A stretch of 64,000 nt of DNA. It comes from Blautia sp. BIOML-A1. Lineage in GTDB: Bacteria > Bacillota > Clostridia > Lachnospirales > Lachnospiraceae. The stretch spans positions 248,001 through 312,000 of the forward strand of contig NZ_WWVR01000001.1 in the NCBI RefSeq assembly GCF_009883055.1, read 5' to 3'. The notes under the pieces were generated by a model that was not told the DNA's origin, did no database searches, and was given only the letters and a program-made list of their open reading frames with translations. The first letter of the stretch is position 1; the number at the start of each line of letters is the position of its first letter. Positions 25,549 to 32,885 of the stretch are shown here, in pieces. Both the position numbers and the translations under genes were made by a program.

Positions 25549-25890
25549 TCATACTCCCAATCCGTATAAAATCGCTTTCAGTTCCTTTACCATTCGGGTA
25601 AGAATCTCCTGCTCAAGTGTGTTGCAGTCCAAAAGCAGACGGTGAATCTCGGAATCGGCAGTGGAAGCCGAGTGTGTCAGACTGTCTACGAGAAGGTCGT
25701 CTGCTGATACGTTCAGTGCATTTGCGATATCAACCAGAGTATCCAGGCTCGGACGGTTGATAGCTGCTTCAATAACACTGATGTGTTTTCGGGTCATGTT
25801 AAGCTGTTCCCCAAGAGCCTCTTGCGTGATACCAGTTTGTTTGCGGGCGTTTGAAATACGCTTGCCCAAAGCTTCATAATCAATGGCCAT
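25549..25890 (-). CDS. XRE-family transcriptional regulator
   Basis: The 113-aa product has an N-terminal helix-turn-helix of the XRE/cro type (residues 8-62: LGKRISNARKQTGITQEALG, then MTRKHISVIEAAINRPSLDT). An acidic linker and a C-terminal helix (EQEILTRMVKELKAI), probably for dimerisation, follow. The RBS TAAGGAGG precedes ATG 25890. It is transcribed away from the ATPase-recombinase 3 genes; the 249-bp divergent region holds two 17-bp inverted repeats, its likely operators. It probably controls this half of the element. Confidence 0.9.
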   Translation of the reverse strand: MAIDYEALGKRISNARKQTGITQEALGEQLNMTRKHISVIEAAINRPSLDTLVDIANALNVSADDLLVDSLTHSASTADSEIHRLLLDCNTLEQEILTRMVKELKAILYGLGV

Positions 25891-26028
25891 GTGTGGTCCT
25901 CCTTATGTTTACCCGCATAAGGCTGTAACAATTATCCCGTAGAGAAAAATACATAGCAACTGGTTATAGAAGAGTTTAAGACCGCAAAAGCTCACACCCC
26001 TATCTGCTGTGTGGTCTTAGCCCATTTT

Positions 26029-26076
26029 GCTACATAGCAGGTAGCAAAACATGAAACGTGCTACATGATAGGTAGC
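26029..26076. promoter_or_regulatory. Two operator-like inverted repeats
   Basis: GCTAC-N7-GTAGC occurs at 26029-26045 and 26060-26076, 31 bp centre to centre (about three helical turns). Related ACATAGCA motifs lie at 25951-25958 and 23927-23934. Binding by the divergent XRE protein is inferred. Confidence 0.6.
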
Positions 26077-26139
26077 AGTCAAATCATCAATCAAACCTTA
26101 TAATATAAATGTAGAAAAGACTGCACATGGAAAGGAACG

Positions 26140-27120
26140 ATGATGACGAGCAAAGGAGAAAAAGGGATTCTTACATTATATAGTGATGTACAGGCGACTT
26201 CTGTTCGTTGGCTGTGGTATCCGTTCATAGCAGTTGGGAAGATTACATTGCTGCAAGGCGACCCCGGCGATGGTAAGTCCACAATGATGATGAATCTGAT
26301 AGCAGAGTTATCCAAAGGCGGAAAGCTGCCGGATGGCAAAGCAGTTGGATTATCACAGAGGGTCATTTACCAGTGTTCAGAAGATGGTGTGTCAGATACC
26401 ATCAAGCCCCGGCTGGAAAAGTGTGGGGCAGATTGTGGGAATGTGGCTTTTATAAATGAAGAAACATACAGTGGCCTGACACTGGATGATGAACGCATCC
26501 GGCAGGCTATTATAGAATTTCGGCCACGGCTTGTGGTTATTGACCCGATACAGGCTTATCTCGGAAGTGATTCTGATCTTCAGATTGCAGGCAGAGCCAG
26601 AAAGCTGATGCAGCGTCTTGGTATGTGGGCATCTGTATATGATTGCGCCATTGTGCTGATCGGTCACCTCAACAAAAAAGAGGGAACAAAAGGCCTGTAT
26701 CGGAGCCTTGGCAGTATTGATGTGGTGGCGGCCGCCCGGAGTGTCCTGCAGGTGGAGCGAGATCCAAAGAACACAGATGTCCGTATCGTCCGGCAGATAA
26801 AAAACAGTCTGGCTCCGTCAGATGGAGAAATCAAATTTTCGATAACAGCGGAGCAGGGCTTCCAATGGCTGGAATGTGAAATAGCACAGGACCCGGCAGC
26901 AGAGCCGGAAACACCAGTATTTGAATCAAAGTCTGAAAAAGCAGCCTACCTGATTAAGAAGCTGCTTTCAGAAGATGATATGAGATCCAGAGAAATCTAT
27001 ATGCGGTTGAGCGACGAAGGTATCAGCCGTAGAACAGCAGAAAATACAAAGAAAGAACTCGGCATCCGAAGTTATCGGAAGATGCGCCAGTGGTATTGGA
27101 GCATAAAACCGGGGGAATGA
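26140..27120 (+). CDS. RepA-like AAA ATPase (AAA_25 type)
   Basis: The 326-aa protein is a RecA-fold ATPase like the hexameric RepA helicases of plasmids and mobile elements. Walker A is GDPGDGKST at about residues 41-49, Walker B is RLVVIDPIQAYLG, and sensor stretches are IVLIGHLNKKEG and RSLGSIDVVAAARS. A C-terminal winged-helix-like segment (REIYMRLSDEGISRRTAENTKKELG) may bind DNA. It is the first gene of an operon with recombinase 3 (13-bp gap), opposite the XRE gene. A role in element replication or mobility is likely, not proven. Confidence 0.85.
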   Translation: MMTSKGEKGILTLYSDVQATSVRWLWYPFIAVGKITLLQGDPGDGKSTMMMNLIAELSKGGKLPDGKAVGLSQRVIYQCSEDGVSDTIKPRLEKCGADCGNVAFINEETYSGLTLDDERIRQAIIEFRPRLVVIDPIQAYLGSDSDLQIAGRARKLMQRLGMWASVYDCAIVLIGHLNKKEGTKGLYRSLGSIDVVAAARSVLQVERDPKNTDVRIVRQIKNSLAPSDGEIKFSITAEQGFQWLECEIAQDPAAEPETPVFESKSEKAAYLIKKLLSEDDMRSREIYMRLSDEGISRRTAENTKKELGIRSYRKMRQWYWSIKPGE

Positions 27121-27133
27121 GAGGAACTATAGA

Positions 27134-29008
27134 ATGAGCAGTGGAACAGAAGTGATAGATCGTAAGCAGAGAATTAGAGACCGATATAGAGGCGTGGATA
27201 CTTCCGAACTGGAGGTTATCCCGGCCAAAATTGTGGAGGGGCTTGGAGAAAGCACCTCTATTCGTCGTGTCGCTGCCTATGTACGTGTTTCCACTGACAA
27301 TGATGAACAGACCTCCTCGTATGAGCTTCAGAAAAATTATTATACGGACTACATTAAGGCCCAACCCGGCTGGGAGTTTGTTGGCATTTATGATGATGAA
27401 GGAATCAGCGGCACTTCGCTGGCACACCGCAAAGGAATGCAGCAGCTGATCGAGGATTGTAAGGCGGGAAAGATTGACCTGATTCTTACAAAGTCCATCG
27501 CCCGTTTTGCCAGAAATATCGTTGACTGCCTTTCTGTTATCGAAACGCTGAAGAATCTTGACCCACCCGTAGGGGTAAAATTTGAAGCGGATAATATCTA
27601 CACCCTGGACAGTAACGGACGCATGATTCTGACGATTCTGGCATCCGTGGCAGAGGAAGAATCCCATTCCAAATCAATTATCATGAACTGGTCCATTGAT
27701 CGCCGGTTCAGCCGTGGACTTTTCCTTACGCCGGCGTTGCTTGGATATGACCAGGATGAGGATGGCAACCTTGTGGTGAATCAGGATGAGGCTCAGACAG
27801 TAAAGGTCATTTATTACCTGTACCTGAATGGATTTTCGCTAAAGGATATTGCGGAACTTCTGACAGATTACGAGCGGAAGACGAAGCTGGGAAACACGGA
27901 ATGGAATCCGGGCACGATTGCCGGAATCATTGCAAATGAACGCCATTGTGGGGATGTGCTGGCGAGAAAGACTTTCACACCAAACTTCCTTACGCACAAG
28001 GCAAAGAAGAACAACAATGATCGAACGCAGTACCGTCAGCGGGACCATCACGAGGCGATTGTTTCCAGAGATGTTTTCAATGCGGCCAATCATCTGCGCG
28101 CATCCCGGACGTATAAAAAGAAAAATCATCCGTTGCCAGTTTTGAGTGTGGTAGATGATGGCATCCTTCGCGGATATGTGCCTTTTGATAAGGATTGGAC
28201 AGGTTTCTCGGCAGAGGAATACCGGGAAGCATCCGAAAGCGTCATGCGGGAAAAACAGTCCAACACGGTAGAAGTAAGGAATCGTCTGGATCTTACTGGC
28301 TATGAAGTAGTCCGGGCACAGTATTTTGCAACCTTGCAGAATCCGGCGATGACAATTTCAAACGGAAGGCTGCGTTTTAATGCTGCCTGTCTGAAAAAGT
28401 TTGATGATGTGGAGTATGTAGAATTGCTTCTGAATTCAGTTGACAGATGTATTGCCATTCGGCCGTGCGAAAAGAGCAATCCGAATGCAATCCGCTGGGG
28501 CAGATTGAAAGAAGGACGCTGGTGTGCAAATACCCTTGGGTGCCGAGGACTGGCAAAGGCTCTTTTTGACATTATGGAGTGGGACGAAGATTTGAAATAC
28601 CGCTTCCGTGGTCAGCTTGTGGAGCAGGGAGGCGATAAGCTGATGCTCTTTGAACTCGATCAGCCGGAGATGATCAAGGTGGAGGAAATCGTCCTGCCAC
28701 CTAAGGAGGAAGAATCGGAAGGCGAAACAGTTAAAAAGACGATTTATATTTTCCCACCGGAATGGGCGGGGACTTTTGGCCAGCCAATCACGAGCGTCGC
28801 ACAGATTGGTATTTTGCAGCAGGAGCATTATGCCGGCAATTGGGATGTACTTCGGCCGGCATCAGAAATTAAGGAAATGAACATTTTTACCGCAGATAGT
28901 CTAAATACACTGCTCCATGAAGCGGAAGAAATAATGGAAGGATGGGTTGACATAGATGGAGGAAAACAAAACGTTGATGCCGCCGAAGGAGCAGGCATTA
29001 GAGACTGA
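27134..29008 (+). CDS. Serine recombinase 3 with non-standard C-terminal domain
   Basis: The 624-aa recombinase has catalytic Ser53 in VAAYVRVSTDND, then SIARFARNIVDCLSVIETL, SVAEEESHSKSIIMNW and a recombinase domain (GTIAGIIANERHCGDVL). After about residue 330 it has no CxxC zinc ribbon and no long coiled coil. Instead residues 380-520 form a domain starting LTGYEVVRAQYFATL, with NPNAIRWGRL and WDEDLKYRFRG. That domain is homologous to the proteins encoded at 28956-29648 and 29706-30185. It ends with a segment (PPEWAGTFGQPI) also shared with the next gene, which overlaps it by 53 bases. Confidence 0.9.
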   Translation: MSSGTEVIDRKQRIRDRYRGVDTSELEVIPAKIVEGLGESTSIRRVAAYVRVSTDNDEQTSSYELQKNYYTDYIKAQPGWEFVGIYDDEGISGTSLAHRKGMQQLIEDCKAGKIDLILTKSIARFARNIVDCLSVIETLKNLDPPVGVKFEADNIYTLDSNGRMILTILASVAEEESHSKSIIMNWSIDRRFSRGLFLTPALLGYDQDEDGNLVVNQDEAQTVKVIYYLYLNGFSLKDIAELLTDYERKTKLGNTEWNPGTIAGIIANERHCGDVLARKTFTPNFLTHKAKKNNNDRTQYRQRDHHEAIVSRDVFNAANHLRASRTYKKKNHPLPVLSVVDDGILRGYVPFDKDWTGFSAEEYREASESVMREKQSNTVEVRNRLDLTGYEVVRAQYFATLQNPAMTISNGRLRFNAACLKKFDDVEYVELLLNSVDRCIAIRPCEKSNPNAIRWGRLKEGRWCANTLGCRGLAKALFDIMEWDEDLKYRFRGQLVEQGGDKLMLFELDQPEMIKVEEIVLPPKEEESEGETVKKTIYIFPPEWAGTFGQPITSVAQIGILQQEHYAGNWDVLRPASEIKEMNIFTADSLNTLLHEAEEIMEGWVDIDGGKQNVDAAEGAGIRD

Positions 29009-29648
29009 AAGAGATGCAAAGGCTGAAGAACTGGAGAGCACTTTTTCATATGATGGGTATCAAGTGGTGCGAAAAGAACTGTTCGCTCACCTCCGGGACC
29101 CGGCAATTGTGATTCGAAAAGACAGTATCACATTCAACACAGCCTGCATCAGTGGGCTGGAAGATGTGGTTTATGTACACGTCATGTTCAACAGTGACTT
29201 GAAGCGTATCGTTGTACGCGGCTGTGATGAAAATGATAAGGATGCTTTGCGTTGGTGTATTGCGAAGCCGGACAAGCGAAAGAGCAGAAAGATGTCCTGT
29301 AAACCATTTTCAGAATTGGTTTATAACGAGATGGGCTGGGATAGTGACTGCCGCTATAAGATACTGGGGTATCGAATCAACTTTGAAGGAGAGACCTTGT
29401 ATGTTTTTGACCTTCTCGTGCCAGAAATTTTCCACGAAGGTCAGAAACGGAAGAAAGGGGAAAGTGCGTCACAATCAGAGGAAACAAAGCCTGTAAATAC
29501 CAGGAAGGGATTTTACCCGGATGATATTGCGGGCACTTTTGGCGTGCCTGTAGAAGAGCACCTGAAAGAATCAGAAGTGAAGCAAATAGATGGATATGTG
29601 TCGATGAGCATCCTGACGGGGAAGGCCCCCGGTACCAGTGCGGATTAG
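28956..29648 (+). CDS. Recombinase-associated accessory protein, paralogue of recombinase 3 C-terminus
   Basis: The 230-aa protein is homologous over residues 28-215 to the C-terminal part of recombinase 3. YDGYQVVRKELFAHLRDPAI matches GYEVVRAQYFATLQNPAM, DKDALRWCIAKP matches NPNAIRWGRLKE, and GWDSDCRYKILGYRI matches EWDEDLKYRFRGQL. DDIAGTFGVPV matches the PPEWAGTFGQPI region. There are no catalytic recombinase residues. The start overlaps the recombinase 3 end. It could pair with recombinase 3 through the shared domain, perhaps as a directionality or subunit factor; that is inference. Confidence 0.75.
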   Translation: MEENKTLMPPKEQALETERDAKAEELESTFSYDGYQVVRKELFAHLRDPAIVIRKDSITFNTACISGLEDVVYVHVMFNSDLKRIVVRGCDENDKDALRWCIAKPDKRKSRKMSCKPFSELVYNEMGWDSDCRYKILGYRINFEGETLYVFDLLVPEIFHEGQKRKKGESASQSEETKPVNTRKGFYPDDIAGTFGVPVEEHLKESEVKQIDGYVSMSILTGKAPGTSAD

Positions 29649-29705
29649 AAGGATGAAAAGAAACCAAGGGGGAAGTGCGCCCATTTTTAGGAGGAGGTGA
29701 GTAGA

Positions 29706-30185
29706 TTGCAGGAACAGAAAATATGGCACGCCGGTGTTCTCGGTATGACATTAAACGTGGATGAAGGACGGATCACGATTTTTCGCAGCACTCTTGAAAC
29801 GCTCGGCTGGCCGTCACACTATCGGTTTTTATACAATCCCCAAATGAATCAGATCGCCGTGCAGGTATGCAGTGCGGCAGATGCAGGAGCTCATCGGGTG
29901 GGTAAATTGAATGAGCTCAGCAGCTGTGAGATCAAGTGCGTGGCCTTCGTGCGAATGGTTTATAAAAATGCCCAATGGGATAAGCGCAGATCTTACCGCA
30001 TGATTGGAAATCCGTTCCCTGAGCAGAGGCTGGTCAGCTTTCAAATTCAAGAAGCACTGCCTATTGAAAATGGAAGAGTGCTGGACGGAACAGGAAGCCC
30101 CACGTTTGCCCTGTGTCGGGCAGAAGGGTCTCCATCGCAAAACAATCCCACCCCGGAAGAAAAAGCCGACAGTGGGGCAATGTGA
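29706..30185 (+). CDS. Third copy of the recombinase-associated domain
   Basis: The 159-aa product starts at TTG 29706, which lies 7-9 bp after GGAGGAGG; GTG 29697 is too near that site. It repeats the same domain in a more diverged form: GVLGMTLNVDEGRITIFRSTLE, read in two parts (GVLGMTLNVDEG and RITIFRSTLE), a basic hydrophobic core, then VRMVYKNAQWDKRRSYRMIGN, which aligns with the WDxDxRYKILGY motif of its neighbour. The C-terminal 40 residues are low complexity. It is the last gene before the element's terminal hairpins. The function is unknown beyond its association with the recombinase. Confidence 0.65.
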   Translation: MQEQKIWHAGVLGMTLNVDEGRITIFRSTLETLGWPSHYRFLYNPQMNQIAVQVCSAADAGAHRVGKLNELSSCEIKCVAFVRMVYKNAQWDKRRSYRMIGNPFPEQRLVSFQIQEALPIENGRVLDGTGSPTFALCRAEGSPSQNNPTPEEKADSGAM

Positions 30186-30250
30186 GGGGCGTGTGGCGAA
30201 GCAAAGGAAAAGGCTGGATCAGAAAAAAAGAATATCCGAAATAAAAGAAG

Positions 30251-30319
30251 CCCACTTGGTTACCATCCGGCTTGCTTAAAGCGTAGCAGGCAGGAACGGA
30301 AACCAGGTGGGTTTTTTTC
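30251..30319 (+). terminator. Terminator at the end of the element
   Basis: CCCACTTGGTT (30251-30261) pairs with AACCAGGTGGG (30301-30311), with one G-U pair, followed by TTTTTTT. Confidence 0.8.
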
Positions 30320-30354
30320 AACAATCAAATAAGTGAGCTTTTGCACCGATATTT

Positions 30355-30389
30355 AGGTCATCAATTTTCGAGTTGATGGCCTGTTTTTT
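30355..30389 (+). terminator. Second terminator, chromosome boundary region
   Basis: AGGTCATCAA (30355-30364) pairs with TTGATGGCCT (30373-30382), then GTTTTTTG. Confidence 0.75.
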
Positions 30390-30699
30390 GCGCCTGAAAA
30401 CATAGAAGCACTATATGTAGTAGCTGGTGATTATTTTATGCCGATATATTGTATTTTGCCGAAGAGATGCGTAGTAAAGGAAGTTCCTGTATCCGAATGG
30501 CGGATCAGAAGCAGGAATCCGCCGATATTTAGTCTGACGCCTAAAGCGTCTGGAAGCACGTGATTTTAGTCGTGTGAGGATAGAGTTTTAATTCACATTG
30601 TGATATACTGGGAGTAGAGGCTCCCTGTGCTGTTCTGATAATCACACACCTATTCGTGGTGAGCAGCAGGCAAGGAGATGCTGTAGTAAAAATCCCCTG
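30390..30699. other. Intergenic stretch, likely attR region
   Basis: No gene is seen. CCGATATTTAG occurs at 30346-30356 and 30532-30542, with CCGATAT also at 30441-30447. Two hairpins lie close together: GGCGGAT/ATCCGCC (30499-30533) and GACGC/GCGTC (30546-30560). The right attachment site of the element should be here or in the preceding 100 bp, but its core cannot be named without attL. Confidence 0.4.
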
Positions 30700-30728
30700 T
30701 TGTGTATTTATCAAAAATCTACTATAAT
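30700..30728 (+). promoter_or_regulatory. Promoter of the ywlC operon
   Basis: TTGTGT (30700-30705), a 17-bp spacer and TATAAT (30723-30728), 51 bp before the ATG. Confidence 0.75.
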
Positions 30729-30779
30729 AACCACGTGAGGAGACAGAAATATCCGAAACAGAATGAGAGGAATTAAGAA

Positions 30780-31841
30780 ATGAGAGCGGAAGTTGTGGCA
30801 ATGGATGCAGAGCATCTTAATATGGAAGCCATACAGAAAGCAGGAAAGATACTGAAGGAGGGCGGTCTTGTCGCTTTTCCGACAGAGACTGTCTACGGAC
30901 TTGGGGGAAATGCCCTGGATTCGGCGGCATCAATGAAGATTTATGCGGCCAAGGGCAGACCGTCGGACAATCCCCTGATCGTGCATATCGCGGATCTTAA
31001 AGATCTGGCAAGGATCACGACAGAGATTCCGGAGGGTGCACAGATCCTTGCGAAGAAATACTGGCCGGGACCGCTGACCATGATCCTTCCGAAGGCGGAT
31101 GTTGTGCCGAAGGAGACGACGGGAGGTCTGGACAGTGTGGCGGTGCGTTTTCCGAGTGACCGTATCGCGCAGGAACTGATAAAGGCAGCGGGTGGCTTTG
31201 TGGCGGCACCGAGTGCCAATACATCCGGAAGACCGAGTCCGACGATGGCGGAGCATGTGGAGGAAGACCTGGGAGATGCGATTGAGATGATCATTGATGG
31301 CGGACAGGTTGGAATCGGACTGGAATCTACGATCGTAGATTTCACAGAGGATGTCCCGGTGGTTTTGAGACCGGGGTATATTTCGCTGGAGATGTTGAGA
31401 GAGGTTCTGGGTGAGGTCCGCATGGACAAGGGACTTCTGATCACTGACAGCAGTGTCCGGCCGAAGGCTCCGGGAATGAAATATCGTCATTATGCGCCGA
31501 AGGCGGATTTGTCGATCGTGGAAGGACCGCAGGAAGAAGTGATCGATTGTATTAACCGGCTGACCAGAGAGGCCGCAGCGAAGGGGCTGAAGGCAGGTAT
31601 TATTGCGACGGATGAAACGAGGGCGCAGTATGCCAGTGGGCTGGTTTTGAGTATCGGCAGCCGGGAAGAGGAGGAGACGATTGCACATCATCTGTATGAG
31701 GTCCTCAGGGATTTTGACGAGGCGGATGTGAATGTGATCTATTCGGAGGCTTTTTATACGCCGAGAATGGGACAGGCGATCATGAACCGGCTTCTTAAGG
31801 CGGCCGGACATAAAATAATTAAAACACAGGAGGAATTGTGA
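30780..31841 (+). CDS. ywlC: L-threonylcarbamoyladenylate synthase (Sua5/YwlC)
   Basis: This enzyme makes threonylcarbamoyl-AMP from threonine, bicarbonate and ATP for the t6A modification of ANN-decoding tRNAs. Residues 10-210 are the YrdC domain (GGLVAFPTETVYGLGGNA, KGRPSDNPLIVHI, WPGPLTMIL, APSANTSGRPSPT). A PGMKYRHYAPKA linker and a Sua5 C-terminal domain follow, giving the usual 350-aa Sua5 form. The start is ATG 30780 with GAGAGGA upstream. It overlaps rpiB (TGATG). The gene order with rpiB and deoxycytidylate deaminase is common in Firmicutes. Confidence 0.95.
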   Translation: MRAEVVAMDAEHLNMEAIQKAGKILKEGGLVAFPTETVYGLGGNALDSAASMKIYAAKGRPSDNPLIVHIADLKDLARITTEIPEGAQILAKKYWPGPLTMILPKADVVPKETTGGLDSVAVRFPSDRIAQELIKAAGGFVAAPSANTSGRPSPTMAEHVEEDLGDAIEMIIDGGQVGIGLESTIVDFTEDVPVVLRPGYISLEMLREVLGEVRMDKGLLITDSSVRPKAPGMKYRHYAPKADLSIVEGPQEEVIDCINRLTREAAAKGLKAGIIATDETRAQYASGLVLSIGSREEEETIAHHLYEVLRDFDEADVNVIYSEAFYTPRMGQAIMNRLLKAAGHKIIKTQEEL

Positions 31842-32302
31842 TGATAGCATTAGGATGTGACCATGGCGGTTATGAACTGAAGCAGGAGATTATTAAGTAT
31901 TTGGAGGAGCACAATCTGGAATACAAGGATTTCGGATGTGACAGTATGGATTCTACAGATTATCCGATCTATGCGAAGCGTGTAGCGATCGCAGTGCAGA
32001 GTGGAGACTGTGAGAAGGGAATCCTGGTTTGTGGTACAGGAATCGGAATCTCTATTACTGCAAATAAATTCAAGGGAATCCGTGCGGCACTGTGTTCAGA
32101 CTGCTTCAGTGCAGAGGCAACAAGACTTCATAACAATGCAAACATTCTGGCAATGGGAGGAAGAGTTGTCGGACCTGGACTGGCGATCAAGATCGTGGAT
32201 ACCTTCCTGAATACTCCATTTTCAGAGGATGAGCGTCATATCCGCAGAATCAAAATGATCGAAGAGGATACAGATATCGCGGATGTAAATCCGGAGATCT
32301 GA
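31841..32302 (+). CDS. rpiB: Ribose-5-phosphate isomerase B
   Basis: This 153-aa enzyme interconverts ribose-5-phosphate and ribulose-5-phosphate in the pentose phosphate pathway. It has the RpiB/LacAB fold: GCDHGGYELK at the N-terminus with the Asp and His that open the sugar ring, VCGTGIGISITANK with the catalytic-base Cys, and RLHNNANILAMGGRVVG with the phosphate-binding region. ATG 31841 is preferred over GTG 31838 because of AGGAGG spacing, and it overlaps the ywlC stop. The family length is normal. Confidence 0.95.
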   Translation: MIALGCDHGGYELKQEIIKYLEEHNLEYKDFGCDSMDSTDYPIYAKRVAIAVQSGDCEKGILVCGTGIGISITANKFKGIRAALCSDCFSAEATRLHNNANILAMGGRVVGPGLAIKIVDTFLNTPFSEDERHIRRIKMIEEDTDIADVNPEI

Positions 32303-32333
32303 GGGTACTGAATAATTACGTAGACAATTACTG

Positions 32334-32364
32334 CCGGCTTCCTGGGATTTTATGAGGAAGCCGG
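32334..32364 (+). terminator. Hairpin after rpiB
   Basis: CCGGCTTCCT (32334-32343) pairs perfectly with AGGAAGCCGG (32355-32364). No strong T-run follows (TATTTGT), so it may be only a partial terminator or an mRNA stabiliser. Confidence 0.5.
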
Positions 32365-32390
32365 TATTTGTGAGAAAGGGGCTTTTTACA

Positions 32391-32885
32391 ATGGCAGTAC
32401 ATATTCAGAAACGACAGGGGTATATTTCGTGGGATGAGTATTTTATGGGTGTGGCGATTCTTTCAGGAATGAGATCAAAGGATCCGAATTCGCAGGTGGG
32501 TGCCTGCATTGTCAGCGAGGACAATAAGATCCTGTCGATGGGATACAACGGGTTTCCGAATGGATGCTCGGATGATGAATTTCCGTGGGCGAGAGAGGGA
32601 GAACCGCTGGAGACGAAGTATTTGTATGTGACGCACAGTGAGCTGAACGCGATCTTGAACTATCGTGGAGGAAGTCTGGAGGGCGCAAAGCTTTATGTTT
32701 CTTTGTTTCCGTGTAATGAATGTGCCAAGGCGATCATCCAGGCTGGAATCAAAACCGTCATATATGACTGCGACAAATACGAACACACACCGTCTGTGAT
32801 CGCATCCAAGAGGATGCTGGATGCAGCAGGGGTGAGATATTATAAATACAATCGAACAGGAAGAAAGATAAATTTAGATGTTTAA
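32391..32885 (+). CDS. Deoxycytidylate (dCMP) deaminase
   Basis: The 164-aa zinc deaminase converts dCMP to dUMP for thymidylate synthesis. The zinc site is formed by His in THSELNAIL (with Glu as proton shuttle) and by the two Cys of PCNECAK. The substrate region contains GACIVSEDNKILSMGYNGFP. ATG 32391 has AAAGGGG upstream; in-frame codons before it belong to a hairpin. It overlaps the next gene by 8 bases. A ComEB-like competence role is possible, because the families are close. Confidence 0.88.
   Translation: MAVHIQKRQGYISWDEYFMGVAILSGMRSKDPNSQVGACIVSEDNKILSMGYNGFPNGCSDDEFPWAREGEPLETKYLYVTHSELNAILNYRGGSLEGAKLYVSLFPCNECAKAIIQAGIKTVIYDCDKYEHTPSVIASKRMLDAAGVRYYKYNRTGRKINLDV

Larger units (their letters stand above)
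1..30320. mobile_element. Integrated prophage with serine-recombinase module (left end outside window)
   Basis: Packaging, head, tail and lysis genes of a siphovirus are followed by three large serine recombinases and accessory genes, then by ordinary housekeeping genes from 30780. The right boundary is inferred to lie between the terminator at 30251-30319 and the promoter at 30700. The left end, and any replication or early region on that side, is outside the window. The phage lacks a visible major tail protein and an intact endolysin, so it is probably defective. Because attL is not visible, no attachment core can be defined. Confidence 0.9.
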
